A stretch of DNA of 64,000 nucleotides from Icerya purchasi (GCA_039619475.1 CM077115.1:413920557-413984556); one strand, 5' to 3'. Shown: positions 26,651-39,200, numbered from the stretch's first letter. The notes: generated by a model from the letters alone, not told the origin. Numbers and translations: made by a program.

Positions 26651-26923
26651 AAGGATGATAGTAATGATAGTAACAATGGTGGTGGTGATGGTGATGTTAA
26701 TGACAGCAATGTTGACAATAATGCTAGTAATGATGATAACAATGCAGACAATTATAATGAAGGTGATTGTAGTAATAACAATGCCAGTGATGCTAGTGCT
26801 GATGACAACAACATTGACAATGATAGCACTGCTGATGACAGTAACACTGACAATGATGCTTATGATAATGACAACACTAATGATGGTGATGATAATAGCA
26901 AGGCTAGTGGTGTGGGCTGTTAG
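26651..26923 (+). pseudogene. Ser/Asn/Asp/Gly-rich open frame, left arm
   Basis: From 26,651 a 90-codon frame, ending at TAG (26,921-26,923), reads only low-complexity acidic/polar sequence of the type DDSNDSNNGGGDGD and NASDASADDNN. It arises from GAT/AAT/AGT codon repeats. There is no start codon in this frame. Similar stretches occur at 27,040-27,140 and 33,106-33,363, also mirrored in the right arm at 37,963-38,235. It could be the acidic tail of a decayed protein or simply trinucleotide-repeat DNA; I cannot tell. Confidence 0.35.
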
Positions 26924-27299
26924 AAGGTTATAGGAATGGTGGTGGTGTCTTTGACATCATGCATTATTGTATATAGTATCAATCAGCATCTTTGTGATAG
27001 TAGTGTATACAGCAGTGTGTATTAGTGTATATGATGCCTTTGTGATGATGCTGGCAATGATGGTGATGATGGTGGTAGTAAAAATGCCAGTGATGCTTAT
27101 GACAGTAACATTGACTATGATGATGGTGATGGCAGCAGTGTGCATTAGTGTATATAGTGTCTGTGTTATGGTTAGTAGTGATGGTATAAACAGTGGTATG
27201 TATTAGTGTATATAGTGTCTTTGTGATAGTGTTGGTGCTGCTTGTGTCATCAGAGGGTGTAGGGGGGGTCGCTGGGGCACAGCAGGAATGTTAGGCGAT

Positions 27300-28540
27300 A
27301 GTATACAGTTGGAATTTCCCAAATAACAAATTGCTTATGCTTTTTGTGTGCGCCCACATCCTGCACAGATGGAAGCAATGTACATGTTGGTTTGCTAGCA
27401 ATTGGTCACTAATTACTAGTCAATTTCTCATTATATCTCATCAGTTTCTTGTGTATTAGCACTTTTTACACTATTTTTCACCAATTTGTGCTATTTCGCA
27501 TCATTTCTTATGTTTGAACACTTCTTACACATTTTGTTTGATATATTCACCATTTTCTCATATTGTAACACCTTTTACAGGGCTCTCTCAATTTTTACCA
27601 TCTTTCATCAATAATTCCATTAATTTGACTCTCCAAATCATCGTTCTACCTTATAAGCTAATTTTTACTATACCTCTTGTGCTAATCCTTTAAGTTCCTC
27701 AATGTTATATATTTTTGCTATAGTATCCACACAAACATTTTTTTTTTTGTCTTATGTAATTGTATAAATCCAGTTAGGGCCTGCATTATTTCAAGTATAT
27801 CTCCACTCTGAAATGTGTTGGCGCATCTTTTTGTGTTAAAAACAAATCCATAACATGTTTGTCTGCTATTAATTGCTGTATTGATGCTACATTTGATTGC
27901 CTAGTCAATATAATACTTTCCTAACCAGTTCCTTCTGTTTATGCTTGTGTACACTTATGCATTACTATTGACCGTCTACCATTAAACTTTTCCAACCCCA
28001 TACCAAATCTGCTATTTTTTGCATCTGCATGCTTCAGGGATGTGCTCCGCTATATCTATAACCAATCTGTGCTAATATAACTTACTAACCTATGCTACAC
28101 TGATTTTGGGTGTTTGTGTATGTGTATGTGTATGTGCTTTTGCATGTGCACATGTGCATGTGCCTGCATGTGAGTATGTGTATGCATGTAACTATGTGTG
28201 AATGGGCATGCATGTGTTAATTACATTGTCGTCACCATCGTTGTTATCACAATTATTATAAAAATTGTAAAATGTACTTGTCAGTGCAATAATCAAAATT
28301 GACCTTGGTACATCCCATCAGGCACACCACCACAGCTAAAATATGCATTAGTGTTAGAGTTAACCTGGGATGTGAGCAGTAGATAAATAGTTGTGTCAGA
28401 AATGCCCACTAGATATACAGTTTTTCTTATTAAATTTTAAGAAAATGTATTTTTTTCTATAAGTTGGGAATAGTAGTCTTTTGAATAGTACACAAGACGT
28501 CCAAGTATTGGTTATAATGAAAAGTTCCAACAGCAGTAAC
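27300..28540. other. noncoding part of left arm
   Basis: No gene supported. It contains scattered related motifs (CTATTTC..CATTTTC and TTTAGCACTTTT) shared with several other places in the arms, and an alternating purine/pyrimidine (TG/CA)-rich stretch at 28,095-28,210. Part of it (27,340-27,670) has a diverged relative in the spacer at 31,700-32,020. Confidence 0.5.
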
Positions 28541-29081
28541 CTTTTTTTTGCAGATTTTTTTTTTCTTCCAACTCTGCAAGAACCATTTGTAATTTAGCGT
28601 CTAACTCTTTATGGTATCAATCTTCTTCTGTGATAACCTTTCAGACTCTAGACTTCTACTAGGCACATCTCCAGCATAGTGATCACAGCGGCTGTAGTAT
28701 GTTTCAGGGCGTCCATGGCAGTCTTCATGTGAATATGGGGTTTATTGACTGAATCGGTCACATCTTTAAGCACCTGGTCTAGTGCATCAAGCCAGGCTTT
28801 TTCTTCAACCACCCGTTCCTCGAGGGCCTCCGTTTGATATCTTCAATATGGCTATTGCGATAATGTTTGGTATGAGCATCCTTTGGATCGATCACGTCCG
28901 AGACATTTACTAGACGCTTGCCCAGTACACTTATGTAGCTGGTCTGTATATTGATGTTATCTTTAAGCGTCTCCTTCACTGGTCCTTTTAAGCTAGCGAG
29001 AGCAAGGGACACCTGCATCTGCTTGCCAATCACCATATCGTCGTCCATTGCCTCAGCTTCAGTCACCGCTGCACCGACATG
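28541..29081 (-). pseudogene. best-preserved repeat-module protein copy, left arm (copy c)
   Basis: The minus frame 29,066-28,779 encodes 95 residues: VIGK motif near residue 12, a helical segment LASLKGPVKETLKD, then LGKRLVNVSDVI and DAHTKHYRNSHIEDIK. A frameshift follows; another frame continues with DKAWLDALDQVLKDVTDSV and a C-terminal coiled-coil-like KELDAKLQMVLAELEEK near 28,560-28,610. Length and composition suggest an alpha-helical structural protein built of repeated modules of about 200-250 residues. I recognise no family. The mirror copy at 35,805-36,345 differs by one Lys/Thr codon. Confidence 0.5.
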
Positions 29082-29325
29082 CAGTAAATGTTTTCTTCCT
29101 TTACCATTTTCTTACACTTAAACACTATTACACCATTTTCCTCATTTTTAACTAATTATAGCCAATTTTCCGCTATTTCTCACCCTCTCCTCACATTTTA
29201 GCACTTTTTATGATGTTTTCATCAATTTTTGCTATTTCTCGCCATTTTCCTATGTTTTAAGTGCTTTTCATAAAATTTTCCACATTTTTTCACCATTTGT
29301 GTTAGTTTTTCCTTCCAACTCTTTA

Positions 29326-29661
29326 CTACGTCCATGTTCGTCCACAATAACCTTCTACAGGTTTCCTTTCAGCCTCTCCACATCTACTAGCCTCATCTAC
29401 AGCTTAGCAATCGTTGCGGCTGTAGAACACTTTAGGCCTTCTATGGCGGTCTCCAGTTGTCTATACGGGTTTCCTTGTTAAATCGGGCATAGCTTTGAGC
29501 GCCAGGTCTAGCCCATAGAGCCAGGTTTTGTCTTCAGTCGCCCAACTGCTCGAGGTACCATTTGATATCGTCAGTGTAACTATCATGTTGCCATTTAGTA
29601 AGAGCGTTCTGAGGAAAGATCATATCTGAGACATTTACTAGACGTTTGCAGAAAGAACTTG
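29326..29661 (-). pseudogene. decayed repeat-module protein copy, left arm (copy d)
   Basis: The minus strand from about 29,650 gives KRLVNVSDMI, then ALTKWQHDSYTDDIKWYLEQL, followed by a stop and frame change, then a tail with LKGNL and KELE in other frames. The order matches the second half of copy c, directly upstream of it in the coding direction, so copies c and d were once tandem modules. The mirror copy is at 35,225-35,560 (plus). Confidence 0.45.
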
Positions 29662-30949
29662 ATTTTATACATTATTATAATTGTGTGAGCGGTGCATGTG
29701 GTAAATTATGCGATAATTATAAGACATATTAAAATATTCAAAGTTATAAACATATACTGTATACCCTGAAGCAGAATAAAATAGTATTAAGCGGTAGAGA
29801 CGATAAATTCGCTTATGGAAATTGTACATATAATGAATTCTGTGAAAAGTTTAATATTGTTTTAGCCGAACTAAGAGTGTGTATATTGGAGAAGAATAGG
29901 TATATTGCATGAGTGCGCGGAACTGTGTATTATTATATTAAGTGTGACATTAAGCATTATGTATTGTATTTTACTGTGTAATAAAATTCGCTACATCTGA
30001 GAATATGTAGGCTTAAAATAGTTTGCATAAACTTAGTTATGGTGTATTGAGATAGCGTCATTTCTAATTAAAATGTATTTGCAGTTAGATTGGGAGATCA
30101 TTTTTCAATATATTTTGGTGTTTTCTGCCTAAAATTGAAGCGATTTTAGCCTAAAATGGGGTATTTTGCACTATAATTGCTGTTTTGTGCCTAAAATGAC
30201 TGTATTTTTGGGCGAGATGAAGTTTATCTCCTAAAATTTGATGTTTTTGTCTAAATGTAGTTATTTTAGTCCTAAATGGAATAATTTTCATGTAAAGAGG
30301 AGTGCGTAACCTGAGCTGTATACTTCTTGTTACAGCATTCTATTCATTGTGGAATTATGTTTGAACAGATTGGTGACTGGTTGTGGGAGGTTTACAGAAC
30401 TTTCTGATGTATTGATTATAGTATAATGGTTGTTGTGTGTTAGTGAGAAGATGTATATTATAGAATTCCTAGGAGTGTGATTGCGTCTGTAGAACAATAA
30501 ACTGGGATAAGCGATGAAGTGTACCCCATCAGAGGGGCGGGGTGAGTGATACTTGATAATTAACTTGGTCTTTGTGCACATTGCTGGGTGGTTATAATAT
30601 GCCTGGCCAAAATGAGTTGTTGTATACCATTCTTGTTATTCATTAAACATACACACTGAAAGGTGTGATAGGCCCATCAACATCTAGATTCCTACAATCA
30701 TCTCAATTTTATAATTGTAATCTGCACTAAACAAGTGTATATTACTATGACTGCATCAAGTCTGTTATGGCTGTTAATGTTGGGAGGGCAGATATTGCAC
30801 CATGCATTAAAAGATGAATACAGGCATGTACATACCTCTGCAGGCTCACACAGCATCATAATTAACATTGTTACATCACATGTATACATATGCGTACTAT
30901 ATAAAACATGCATAAGCATGTCATGGGCGTGCACATTACTATGTTGGAA
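29662..30949. other. inner part of left arm, noncoding
   Basis: No gene supported. It includes a degenerate tandem zone at 30,110-30,300 built on CCTAAAATG/TTTTAG units about 30 bp apart, and a block at 30,440-30,740 with a diverged copy in the spacer (32,050-32,340). Confidence 0.5.
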
Positions 30950-32759
30950 GGTTTTGGCACTTCATTCACTGAAAATTTCATTAAGTCTTACATAATCAGA
31001 TAGTAGACCCAGGATATGATAAAAGTACCCTCATAAAAGAGTATACATTGAGCGCATTCTTTGCAGCAATTAAACAGGCTGTATATTACTACATGTTAGT
31101 GGCCTAAACAGTTTTATTAGTCATCCACTATTTTAAATTAATTAGATCAATCTAAGCTCATTTCCAGAAATATTGTAAAGTGTATATGCCATTGTCATCA
31201 TATCGTCATCGGCATCACCATTGTTGTAACTATTACAAACAGTGTAAAGCGTCCTTCTGACGCACTACCATTCATACAACCATCTTTGATGAAGAAACTT
31301 TTACTGTTATCATCTCATGATGAGCGTATTATCACACATGGAAAATGAGCATTGACATGTTGAGAAATGTATTTTTTAGATCTTTTACACTATTTTCATC
31401 AAGGTTTGCTATTTCCCACCATTTTCTTATGTTTTTTAGCACTTTTCATGCAATTTTCCTTGTTTTTTCAACATTTTTGTCAGGTTTGCACTAATTCAGC
31501 TCTGTCAACCATTATTATAATTTAAAAGTGGCTCCTCTGTTTAATTGTTAGCACTTTTCTTGTATAGATCCTATGATTTCCTGGATGTTGTATATTTTTA
31601 TTATAATATCCACATCAACGTTTTGTCTTGTTTAATGATGCGATATTAGTTTCCGTCTCTGTGTTAATCATAAATCTCATCGCTCTGAGGTCTAATGGTT
31701 CCTCTTTCCATTCACAGATGGAATCCATATACATGTTGGTTTGCTAGCAAGTTGCCACTAATTACAATCAATTTCCTGGTATTTCTTACCAGTTTCTTGT
31801 GTTTTAGTACTTTTTATGCTACTTTTTCACCAATTTGTGCTATTTCACACCTTTCTTATGTTTGAACACCTATTGTGCAGTTTTTCAGTAATTTTCACAA
31901 TTCCTCAGTATTTTCTTATGCTGTAACACCTTGTATACAGTCTTCACCAAATTTTACCATCATTCATCAATAATTTCACTAATTCGGTCCTCCAAACCAT
32001 TGTTTTACCTTATAAGCGATTGTCTATTTAATTTTTTATGATTAAGAAAGAACATAATGTATATTATAGAATTTTCGGAAGTGTGATTGAGTCTGCAGAA
32101 TAATAAACACGGGTAAGAGGTGGAGCATGCTCCATCAAGTGGGGTAAGTGATGCTTAGTAATTGACCTGGTTATTATGCACATTGCAAAGCAGTTATAAT
32201 ATGTTTGGCAAAAATTAGCCGTTGTATGTCATTCTTGTTATACATTAAACATTTACACTGAGGAAGATGATTAGCTTGTCAACATCGGGATCCCTGCAAT
32301 TATTTTGATTGTATAATTGTAATCTGCACTGAGCAAGGGGAATTTCATAAAGACATATAATTAGATAGTAGACACAGCACATGACAAAAGCAGCTCATAA
32401 AAGAGTGTACAATGAACACATCCTTTGCAGCAATTCAACAAGTTGTATATTACTACATGTTAGTGACCTAATTAGTTTATCAATCATCCACAATGATTAC
32501 TTGTATGCAAAGCAGAACAGTAGAAACATATAGGCTAAAACACAAATAAGCCTTGTGAGGGCTAGTACTATGCTTATTTTGGTGTCATATATGGGAATGC
32601 CTATGAGACCTATAAGCTAAGACAGATCTCCTCATATACACTATCATCACAATTATCAACAACACAAATATATAGGCATACAAAGCAATTTGGCAGAGGT
32701 TAGCATGACATATCAGCTTTGGTATATTAGTGGTGTAATAAAGCACACCCTGATGTATA

Positions 32760-32850
32760 CACACCCACACATATGTGTACACACACACACACACACACAC
32801 ACACATTCATATGAATACATACACACATACACATGCAAGCACACACATAT
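32760..32850. repeat. (CA)n-rich microsatellite in the spacer
   Basis: A pure (AC)n core at about 32,778-32,806 with flanking CA/TA-rich degenerate sequence. It has Z-DNA-forming potential like 28,095-28,210 in the left arm. Confidence 0.85.
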
Positions 32851-33105
32851 CAAGTTTTGAGCATTGTCATTGTTGCTGTCTCTGTCATTATCATCAGTAT
32901 CATCATCGTCATCATCAGTGGGTACAAAGTTCATAATGCAAAGTAATTTTAATTTTTTCAACAGTTTTACTCACAAATAAATTCATTTAAACAATTTTAT
33001 TTTTAAAAATTATTACCACTTGACCGACTTTACCTGAATCCCCGAAATGAAATAAACACCTTTTCCTATATTTTTTAACACTTTTCACACAATTTTTGAC
33101 TATTG

Positions 33106-33363
33106 GAGTAATGATGGTAGTAACAATGCCAGTGATGCTAGTGCTGATAACAACATTGCCAATGAGATAATGATAGTAATGATGTTGATGCTGATTACAG
33201 AAATGTTGAGGATGATGCTAGTAATGATGATAACAATGTTGAAAATTATGATGAGGGTGATGATAGTAATAAAAACGCCAGTGATGCTGATGTTGATGGC
33301 AATAGCACTGACAATGGTGGTAGTAAAAATGCTAGTAATGATGCCAACAATGCTGGCAATTAA
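33106..33363 (+). pseudogene. Ser/Asn/Asp-rich frame in the spacer
   Basis: Codon-repeat DNA (GAT, AAT, AGT, GCT) reads SNNASDASADNN, then after a frame change NASNDDNNVENYDEGDD and ends NAGN with stop TAA at 33,361-33,363. It is a diverged relative of 26,651-26,923, with the same phrase NASDASAD or NASDAD preserved. Protein coding is uncertain. Confidence 0.3.
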
Positions 33364-33408
33364 TACAAAGGTGATGTGGTAATGGTAATGATAAATGTTA
33401 TAACCTAA

Positions 33409-33790
33409 ATGGCTCTAAAAATAGCCAAAACCCACCCAACTACCCCTATCCCAAGGACAAATTTAACCCAAATACCTATAAAATCTTTCATTTTTAACCC
33501 AACTACCCCTAAAATTTGCCCTACAGCCACTACTTATGTAATGCACATTATTTTCCACCTCCAACCAAAAACTGTCCCTACATTTCTTTTAATTCAGATC
33601 TCTAAGGTTAACCCAACTACCCCTTTCAGGACAATCCACCACCTATTTCCCATCACTCCTAGCTGAAAACTTTCCCTATGGTCTATTATTAGTATTGTAA
33701 CCCATCAAATACCTGCTACCCCCACATACTCACTAAGCACTATCCTCTACCCCCTTCAACCCACAGCCTGCCTGACAATACTATAGTGGG
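33409..33790 (+). repeat. diverged internal copy of the subterminal region
   Basis: CACCCAACTACCCCTATCCC units recur, followed by CCCCCACATACTCACTAAGCACTATCCTCTAC, matching the order seen at about 24,900-25,560 in the left arm but clearly diverged. This places terminus-type sequence in direct orientation immediately before the right arm. Confidence 0.75.
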
Positions 33791-35224
33791 TATCCCGCAC
33801 AATAAGATATTGTAGGTTGCATCTGGTGGATCGGACAGTACGTAATATAGAGGCCAATTCGTTTCACACCTTTGCTCTCATAGATTTCTCCACTATACAT
33901 TCAATGGCAAATATTACATGTATGTTCCTGGGAAAATTCCAACATAGTAATGTGCACGCCCATGACATGCTTATGCATGTTTTATATAGTACGCATATGT
34001 ATACATGTGATGTAACAATGTTAATTATGATGCTGTGTGAGCCTGCAGAGGTATGTACATGCCTGTATTCATCTTTTAATGCATGGTGCAATATCTGCCC
34101 TCCCAACATTAACAGCCATAACAGACTTGATGCAGTCATAGTAATATACACTTGTTTAGTGCAGATTACAATTATAAAATTGAGATGATTGTAGGAATCT
34201 AGATGTTGATGGGCCTATCACACCTTTCAGTGTGTATGTTTAATGAATAACAAGAATGGTATACAACAACTCATTTTGGCCAGGCATATTATAACCACCC
34301 AGCAATGTGCACAAAGACCAAGTTAATTATCAAGTATCACTCACCCCGCCCCTCTGATGGGGTACACTTCATCGCTTATCCCAGTTTATTGTTCTACAGA
34401 CGCAATCACACTCCTAGGAATTCTATAATATACATCTTCTCACTAACACACAACAACCATTATACTATAATCAATACATCAGAAAGTTCTGTAAACCTCC
34501 CACAACCAGTCACCAATCTGTTCAAACATAATTCCACAATGAATAGAATGCTGTAACAAGAAGTATACAGCTCAGGTTACGCACTCCTCTTTACATGAAA
34601 ATTATTCCATTTAGGACTAAAATAACTACATTTAGACAAAAACATCAAATTTTAGGAGATAAACTTCATCTCGCCCAAAAATACAGTCATTTTAGGCACA
34701 AAACAGCAATTATAGTGCAAAATACCCCATTTTAGGCTAAAATCGCTTCAATTTTAGGCAGAAAACACCAAAATATATTGAAAAATGATCTCCCAATCTA
34801 ACTGCAAATACATTTTAATTAGAAATGACGCTATCTCAATACACCATAACTAAGTTTATGCAAACTATTTTAAGCCTACATATTCTCAGATGTAGCGAAT
34901 TTTATTACACAGTAAAATACAATACATAATGCTTAATGTCACACTTAATATAATAATACACAGTTCCGCGCACTCATGCAATATACCTATTCTTCTCCAA
35001 TATACACACTCTTAGTTCGGCTAAAACAATATTAAACTTTTCACAGAATTCATTATATGTACAATTTCCATAAGCGAATTTATCGTCTCTACCGCTTAAT
35101 ACTATTTTATTCTGCTTCAGGGTATACAGTATATGTTTATAACTTTGAATATTTTAATATGTCTTATAATTATCGCATAATTTACCACATGCACCGCTCA
35201 CACAATTATAATAATGTATAAAAT

Positions 35225-36345
35225 CAAGTTCTTTCTGCAAACGTCTAGTAAATGTCTCAGATATGATCTTTCCTCAGAACGCTCTTACTAAATGGCAACA
35301 TGATAGTTACACTGACGATATCAAATGGTACCTCGAGCAGTTGGGCGACTGAAGACAAAACCTGGCTCTATGGGCTAGACCTGGCGCTCAAAGCTATGCC
35401 CGATTTAACAAGGAAACCCGTATAGACAACTGGAGACCGCCATAGAAGGCCTAAAGTGTTCTACAGCCGCAACGATTGCTAAGCTGTAGATGAGGCTAGT
35501 AGATGTGGAGAGGCTGAAAGGAAACCTGTAGAAGGTTATTGTGGACGAACATGGACGTAGTAAAGAGTTGGAAGGAAAAACTAACACAAATGGTGAAAAA
35601 ATGTGGAAAATTTTATGAAAAGCACTTAAAACATAGGAAAATGGCGAGAAATAGCAAAAATTGATGAAAACATCATAAAAAGTGCTAAAATGTGAGGAGA
35701 GGGTGAGAAATAGCGGAAAATTGGCTATAATTAGTTAAAAATGAGGAAAATGGTGTAATAGTGTTTAAGTGTAAGAAAATGGTAAAGGAAGAAAACATTT
35801 ACTGCATGTCGGTGCAGCGGTGACTGAAGCTGAGGCAATGGACGACGATATGGTGATTGGCAAGCAGATGCAGGTGTCCCTTGCTCTCGCTAGCTTAAAA
35901 GGACCAGTGAAGGAGACGCTTAAAGATAACATCAATATACAGACCAGCTACATAAGTGTACTGGGCAAGCGTCTAGTAAATGTCTCGGACGTGATCGATC
36001 CAAAGGATGCTCATACCAAACATTATCGCAATAGCCATATTGAAGATATCAAACGGAGGCCCTCGAGGAACGGGTGGTTGAAGACAAAGCCTGGCTTGAT
36101 GCACTAGACCAGGTGCTTAAAGATGTGACCGATTCAGTCAATAAACCCCATATTCACATGAAGACTGCCATGGACGCCCTGAAACATACTACAGCCGCTG
36201 TGATCACTATGCTGGAGATGTGCCTAGTAGAAGTCTAGAGTCTGAAAGGTTATCACAGAAGAAGATTGATACCATAAAGAGTTAGACGCTAAATTACAAA
36301 TGGTTCTTGCAGAGTTGGAAGAAAAAAAAAATCTGCAAAAAAAAG
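35225..36345 (+). pseudogene. repeat-module copies c and d, right arm
   Basis: Mirror of 28,541-29,661. On the plus strand copy d (35,225-35,560) precedes copy c (35,805-36,345). Between them a Lys-rich stretch of related short units (GTGCTAAAA, ATGGTGAGAAATAGC) encodes nothing continuous. The 95-residue frame at 35,820-36,107 is the longest preserved part. See the left-arm entries for motifs. Confidence 0.5.
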
Positions 36346-37962
36346 GTTACTGCTGTTGGAACTTTTCATTATAACCAATACTTGGACGTCTTGTGTACTA
36401 TTCAAAAGACTACTATTCCCAACTTATAGAAAAAAATACATTTTCTTAAAATTTAATAAGAAAAACTGTATATCTAGTGGGCATTTCTGACACAACTATT
36501 TATCTACTGCTCACATCCCAGGTTAACTCTAACACTAATGCATATTTTAGCTGTGGTGGTGTGCCTGATGGGATGTACCAAGGTCAATTTTGATTATTGC
36601 ACTGACAAGTACATTTTACAATTTTTATAATAATTGTGATAACAACGATGGTGACGACAATGTAATTAACACATGCATGCCCATTCACACATAGTTACAT
36701 GCATACACATACTCACATGCAGGCACATGCACATGTGCACATGCAAAAGCACATACACATACACATACACAAACACCCAAAATCAGTGTAGCATAGGTTA
36801 GTAAGTTATATTAGCACAGATTGGTTATAGATATAGCGGAGCACATCCCTGAAGCATGCAGATGCAAAAAATAGCAGATTTGGTATGGGGTTGGAAAAGT
36901 TTAATGGTAGACGGTCAATAGTAATGCATAAGTGTACACAAGCATAAACAGAAGGAACTGGTTAGGAAAGTATTATATTGACTAGGCAATCAAATGTAGC
37001 ATCAATACAGCAATTAATAGCAGACAAACATGTTATGGATTTGTTTTTAACACAAAAAGATGCGCCAACACATTTCAGAGTGGAGATATACTTGAAATAA
37101 TGCAGGCCCTAACTGGATTTATACAATTACATAAGACAAAAAAAAAAATGTTTGTGTGGATACTATAGCAAAAATATATAACATTGAGGAACTTAAAGGA
37201 TTAGCACAAGAGGTATAGTAAAAATTAGCTTATAAGGTAGAACGATGATTTGGAGAGTCAAATTAATGGAATTATTGATGAAAGATGGTAAAAATTGAGA
37301 GAGCCCTGTAAAAGGTGTTACAATATGAGAAAATGGTGAATATATCAAACAAAATGTGTAAGAAGTGTTCAAACATAAGAAATGATGCGAAATAGCACAA
37401 ATTGGTGAAAAATAGTGTAAAAAGTGCTAATACACAAGAAACTGATGAGATATAATGAGAAATTGACTAGTAATTAGTGACCAATTGCTAGCAAACCAAC
37501 ATGTACATTGCTTCCATCTGTGCAGGATGTGGGCGCACACAAAAAGCATAAGCAATTTGTTATTTGGGAAATTCCAACTGTATACTATCGCCTAACATTC
37601 CTGCTGTGCCCCAGCGACCCCCCCTACACCCTCTGATGACACAAGCAGCACCAACACTATCACAAAGACACTATATACACTAATACATACCACTGTTTAT
37701 ACCATCACTACTAACCATAACACAGACACTATATACACTAATGCACACTGCTGCCATCACCATCATCATAGTCAATGTTACTGTCATAAGCATCACTGGC
37801 ATTTTTACTACCACCATCATCACCATCATTGCCAGCATCATCACAAAGGCATCATATACACTAATACACACTGCTGTATACACTACTATCACAAAGATGC
37901 TGATTGATACTATATACAATAATGCATGATGTCAAAGACACCACCACCATTCCTATAACCTT

Positions 37963-38235
37963 CTAACAGCCCACACCACTAGCCTTGCTATTATCATCAC
38001 CATCATTAGTGTTGTCATTATCATAAGCATCATTGTCAGTGTTACTGTCATCAGCAGTGCTATCATTGTCAATGTTGTTGTCATCAGCACTAGCATCACT
38101 GGCATTGTTATTACTACAATCACCTTCATTATAATTGTCTGCATTGTTATCATCATTACTAGCATTATTGTCAACATTGCTGTCATTAACATCACCATCA
38201 CCACCACCATTGTTACTATCATTACTATCATCCTT
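37963..38235 (-). pseudogene. Ser/Asn/Asp/Gly-rich open frame, right arm
   Basis: Exact mirror of the left-arm frame at 26,651-26,923. Confidence 0.35.
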
Positions 38236-38289
38236 CTAATCATATGACTTGGACTTCAACATTAATTACAAATACTTTGGGGGGAAAAA

Positions 38290-39200
38290 ATGTTTACTAT
38301 ATGTCAATGCAGTAGTGACTAAAGCTGAGGTAGTGGATGATGAAGTGGTGATTGGAAAATGGTCGCGCGGAGCCCTTGCCTGTACCAGCTTAAAATGGGT
38401 GGTTGCCAAGGCATTTAAAGATATTCTCCCTGCATAGGGTAGCTATGTGACCATGCTGGGCAGACATCTGGTTGATGTCTTGGATGTGATCGCTCTGCAG
38501 GATGCTCTTTTCAAGCGTCTGCGCGATTACCATGTGGAAGCTGCCAAGTGGATCCTCCAGCATTAGATGACCAAAGATAAAACCTAGCTGGGTTTGATGC
38601 GCTAGATCAGGCACTCAAAGGTATGACCGACTCAGCCGATACAGCCCATAGGCAACTGGAGACTGTAGTGGAATACATAAAACATTTCTACAACGGTGGC
38701 ATTCTCTAGGCTGGAGATGTGATTGGTGGAGGTGGAGGGGCTGAAAGGAAACCTAGAGAAGGTCATTAAGGATGTAGATTAGTGTAGTTGTGTGAAAGGT
38801 GCTAAAAACATAGGAAAATAGTGAGAAATAGCAAATGTTGACAAAAACAGTGTAAAAATGCTAAAATGTAAGAAAATGGTGAGAAATAGTGGTAAATTGG
38901 CCATAATTAGTTAAAAAATGAGGAAAAATGTTTACTACATGTCAGTGTAATAGCGACTGAAACTGAGGTGATGGCCTATGAAGTGGTGATTAGTAAATGG
39001 TTGCAGAAGAGCCTTACTCCGACCAGCTTAAAAGAGGTGGTTACTAAGGTGCCTAAGATATTTTTCCTATATAGGGTAGCTATGTGACCATGCTGGGCAG
39101 ACGTCTGGTCAATGTTTTGGACACAATCAAACTGAAACGTTCTATAAAAGCATCAATGGAAAATCTGGAGAAATGCATTGGGGAGTTAGATATGCCACTA
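38290..39200 (+). pseudogene. repeat-module copies a and b, right arm
   Basis: Mirror of 25,686-26,596. Copy b is at 38,290-38,760 and copy a at 38,930-39,200, on the plus strand, separated by the same Lys-rich AAAATGGTGAGAAATAG-type units that separate c and d. Stops and frame changes as in the left arm. Confidence 0.45.

Larger units (their letters stand above)
24706..30949 (+). repeat. left inverted arm (6,244 bp)
   Basis: Reverse complement of 33,937-40,210. Differences noticed by eye: one fewer 31-bp subterminal unit, one extra G in a G-run near 24,752-24,757, A instead of C at 24,774, and one substitution at 28,800. The inner edge is where ATGTTGGAA (ending 30,949) stops matching. Confidence 0.95.
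30950..33936. other. unique spacer of the palindromic element
   Basis: The 2,987 bp between the arms are not palindromic. Much of the spacer is a diverged, rearranged patchwork of arm-type sequence: 31,380-31,480 resembles 29,210-29,310; 31,700-32,020 resembles 27,340-27,670; 32,050-32,340 resembles 30,440-30,740; 33,410-33,790 resembles 24,780-25,590, all in the same orientation as the left arm. 32,345-32,475 resembles 30,975-31,110 within the spacer. It therefore seems to hold an older, scrambled copy of the element. No recognisable gene. Confidence 0.7.

Noticed and set aside
26643..26933. Met/Val/Ile/Thr-rich membrane protein frame
   Set aside because: Alternative reading of the same trinucleotide-repeat DNA as the Ser/Asn/Asp frame; low complexity and mirrored in the right arm.
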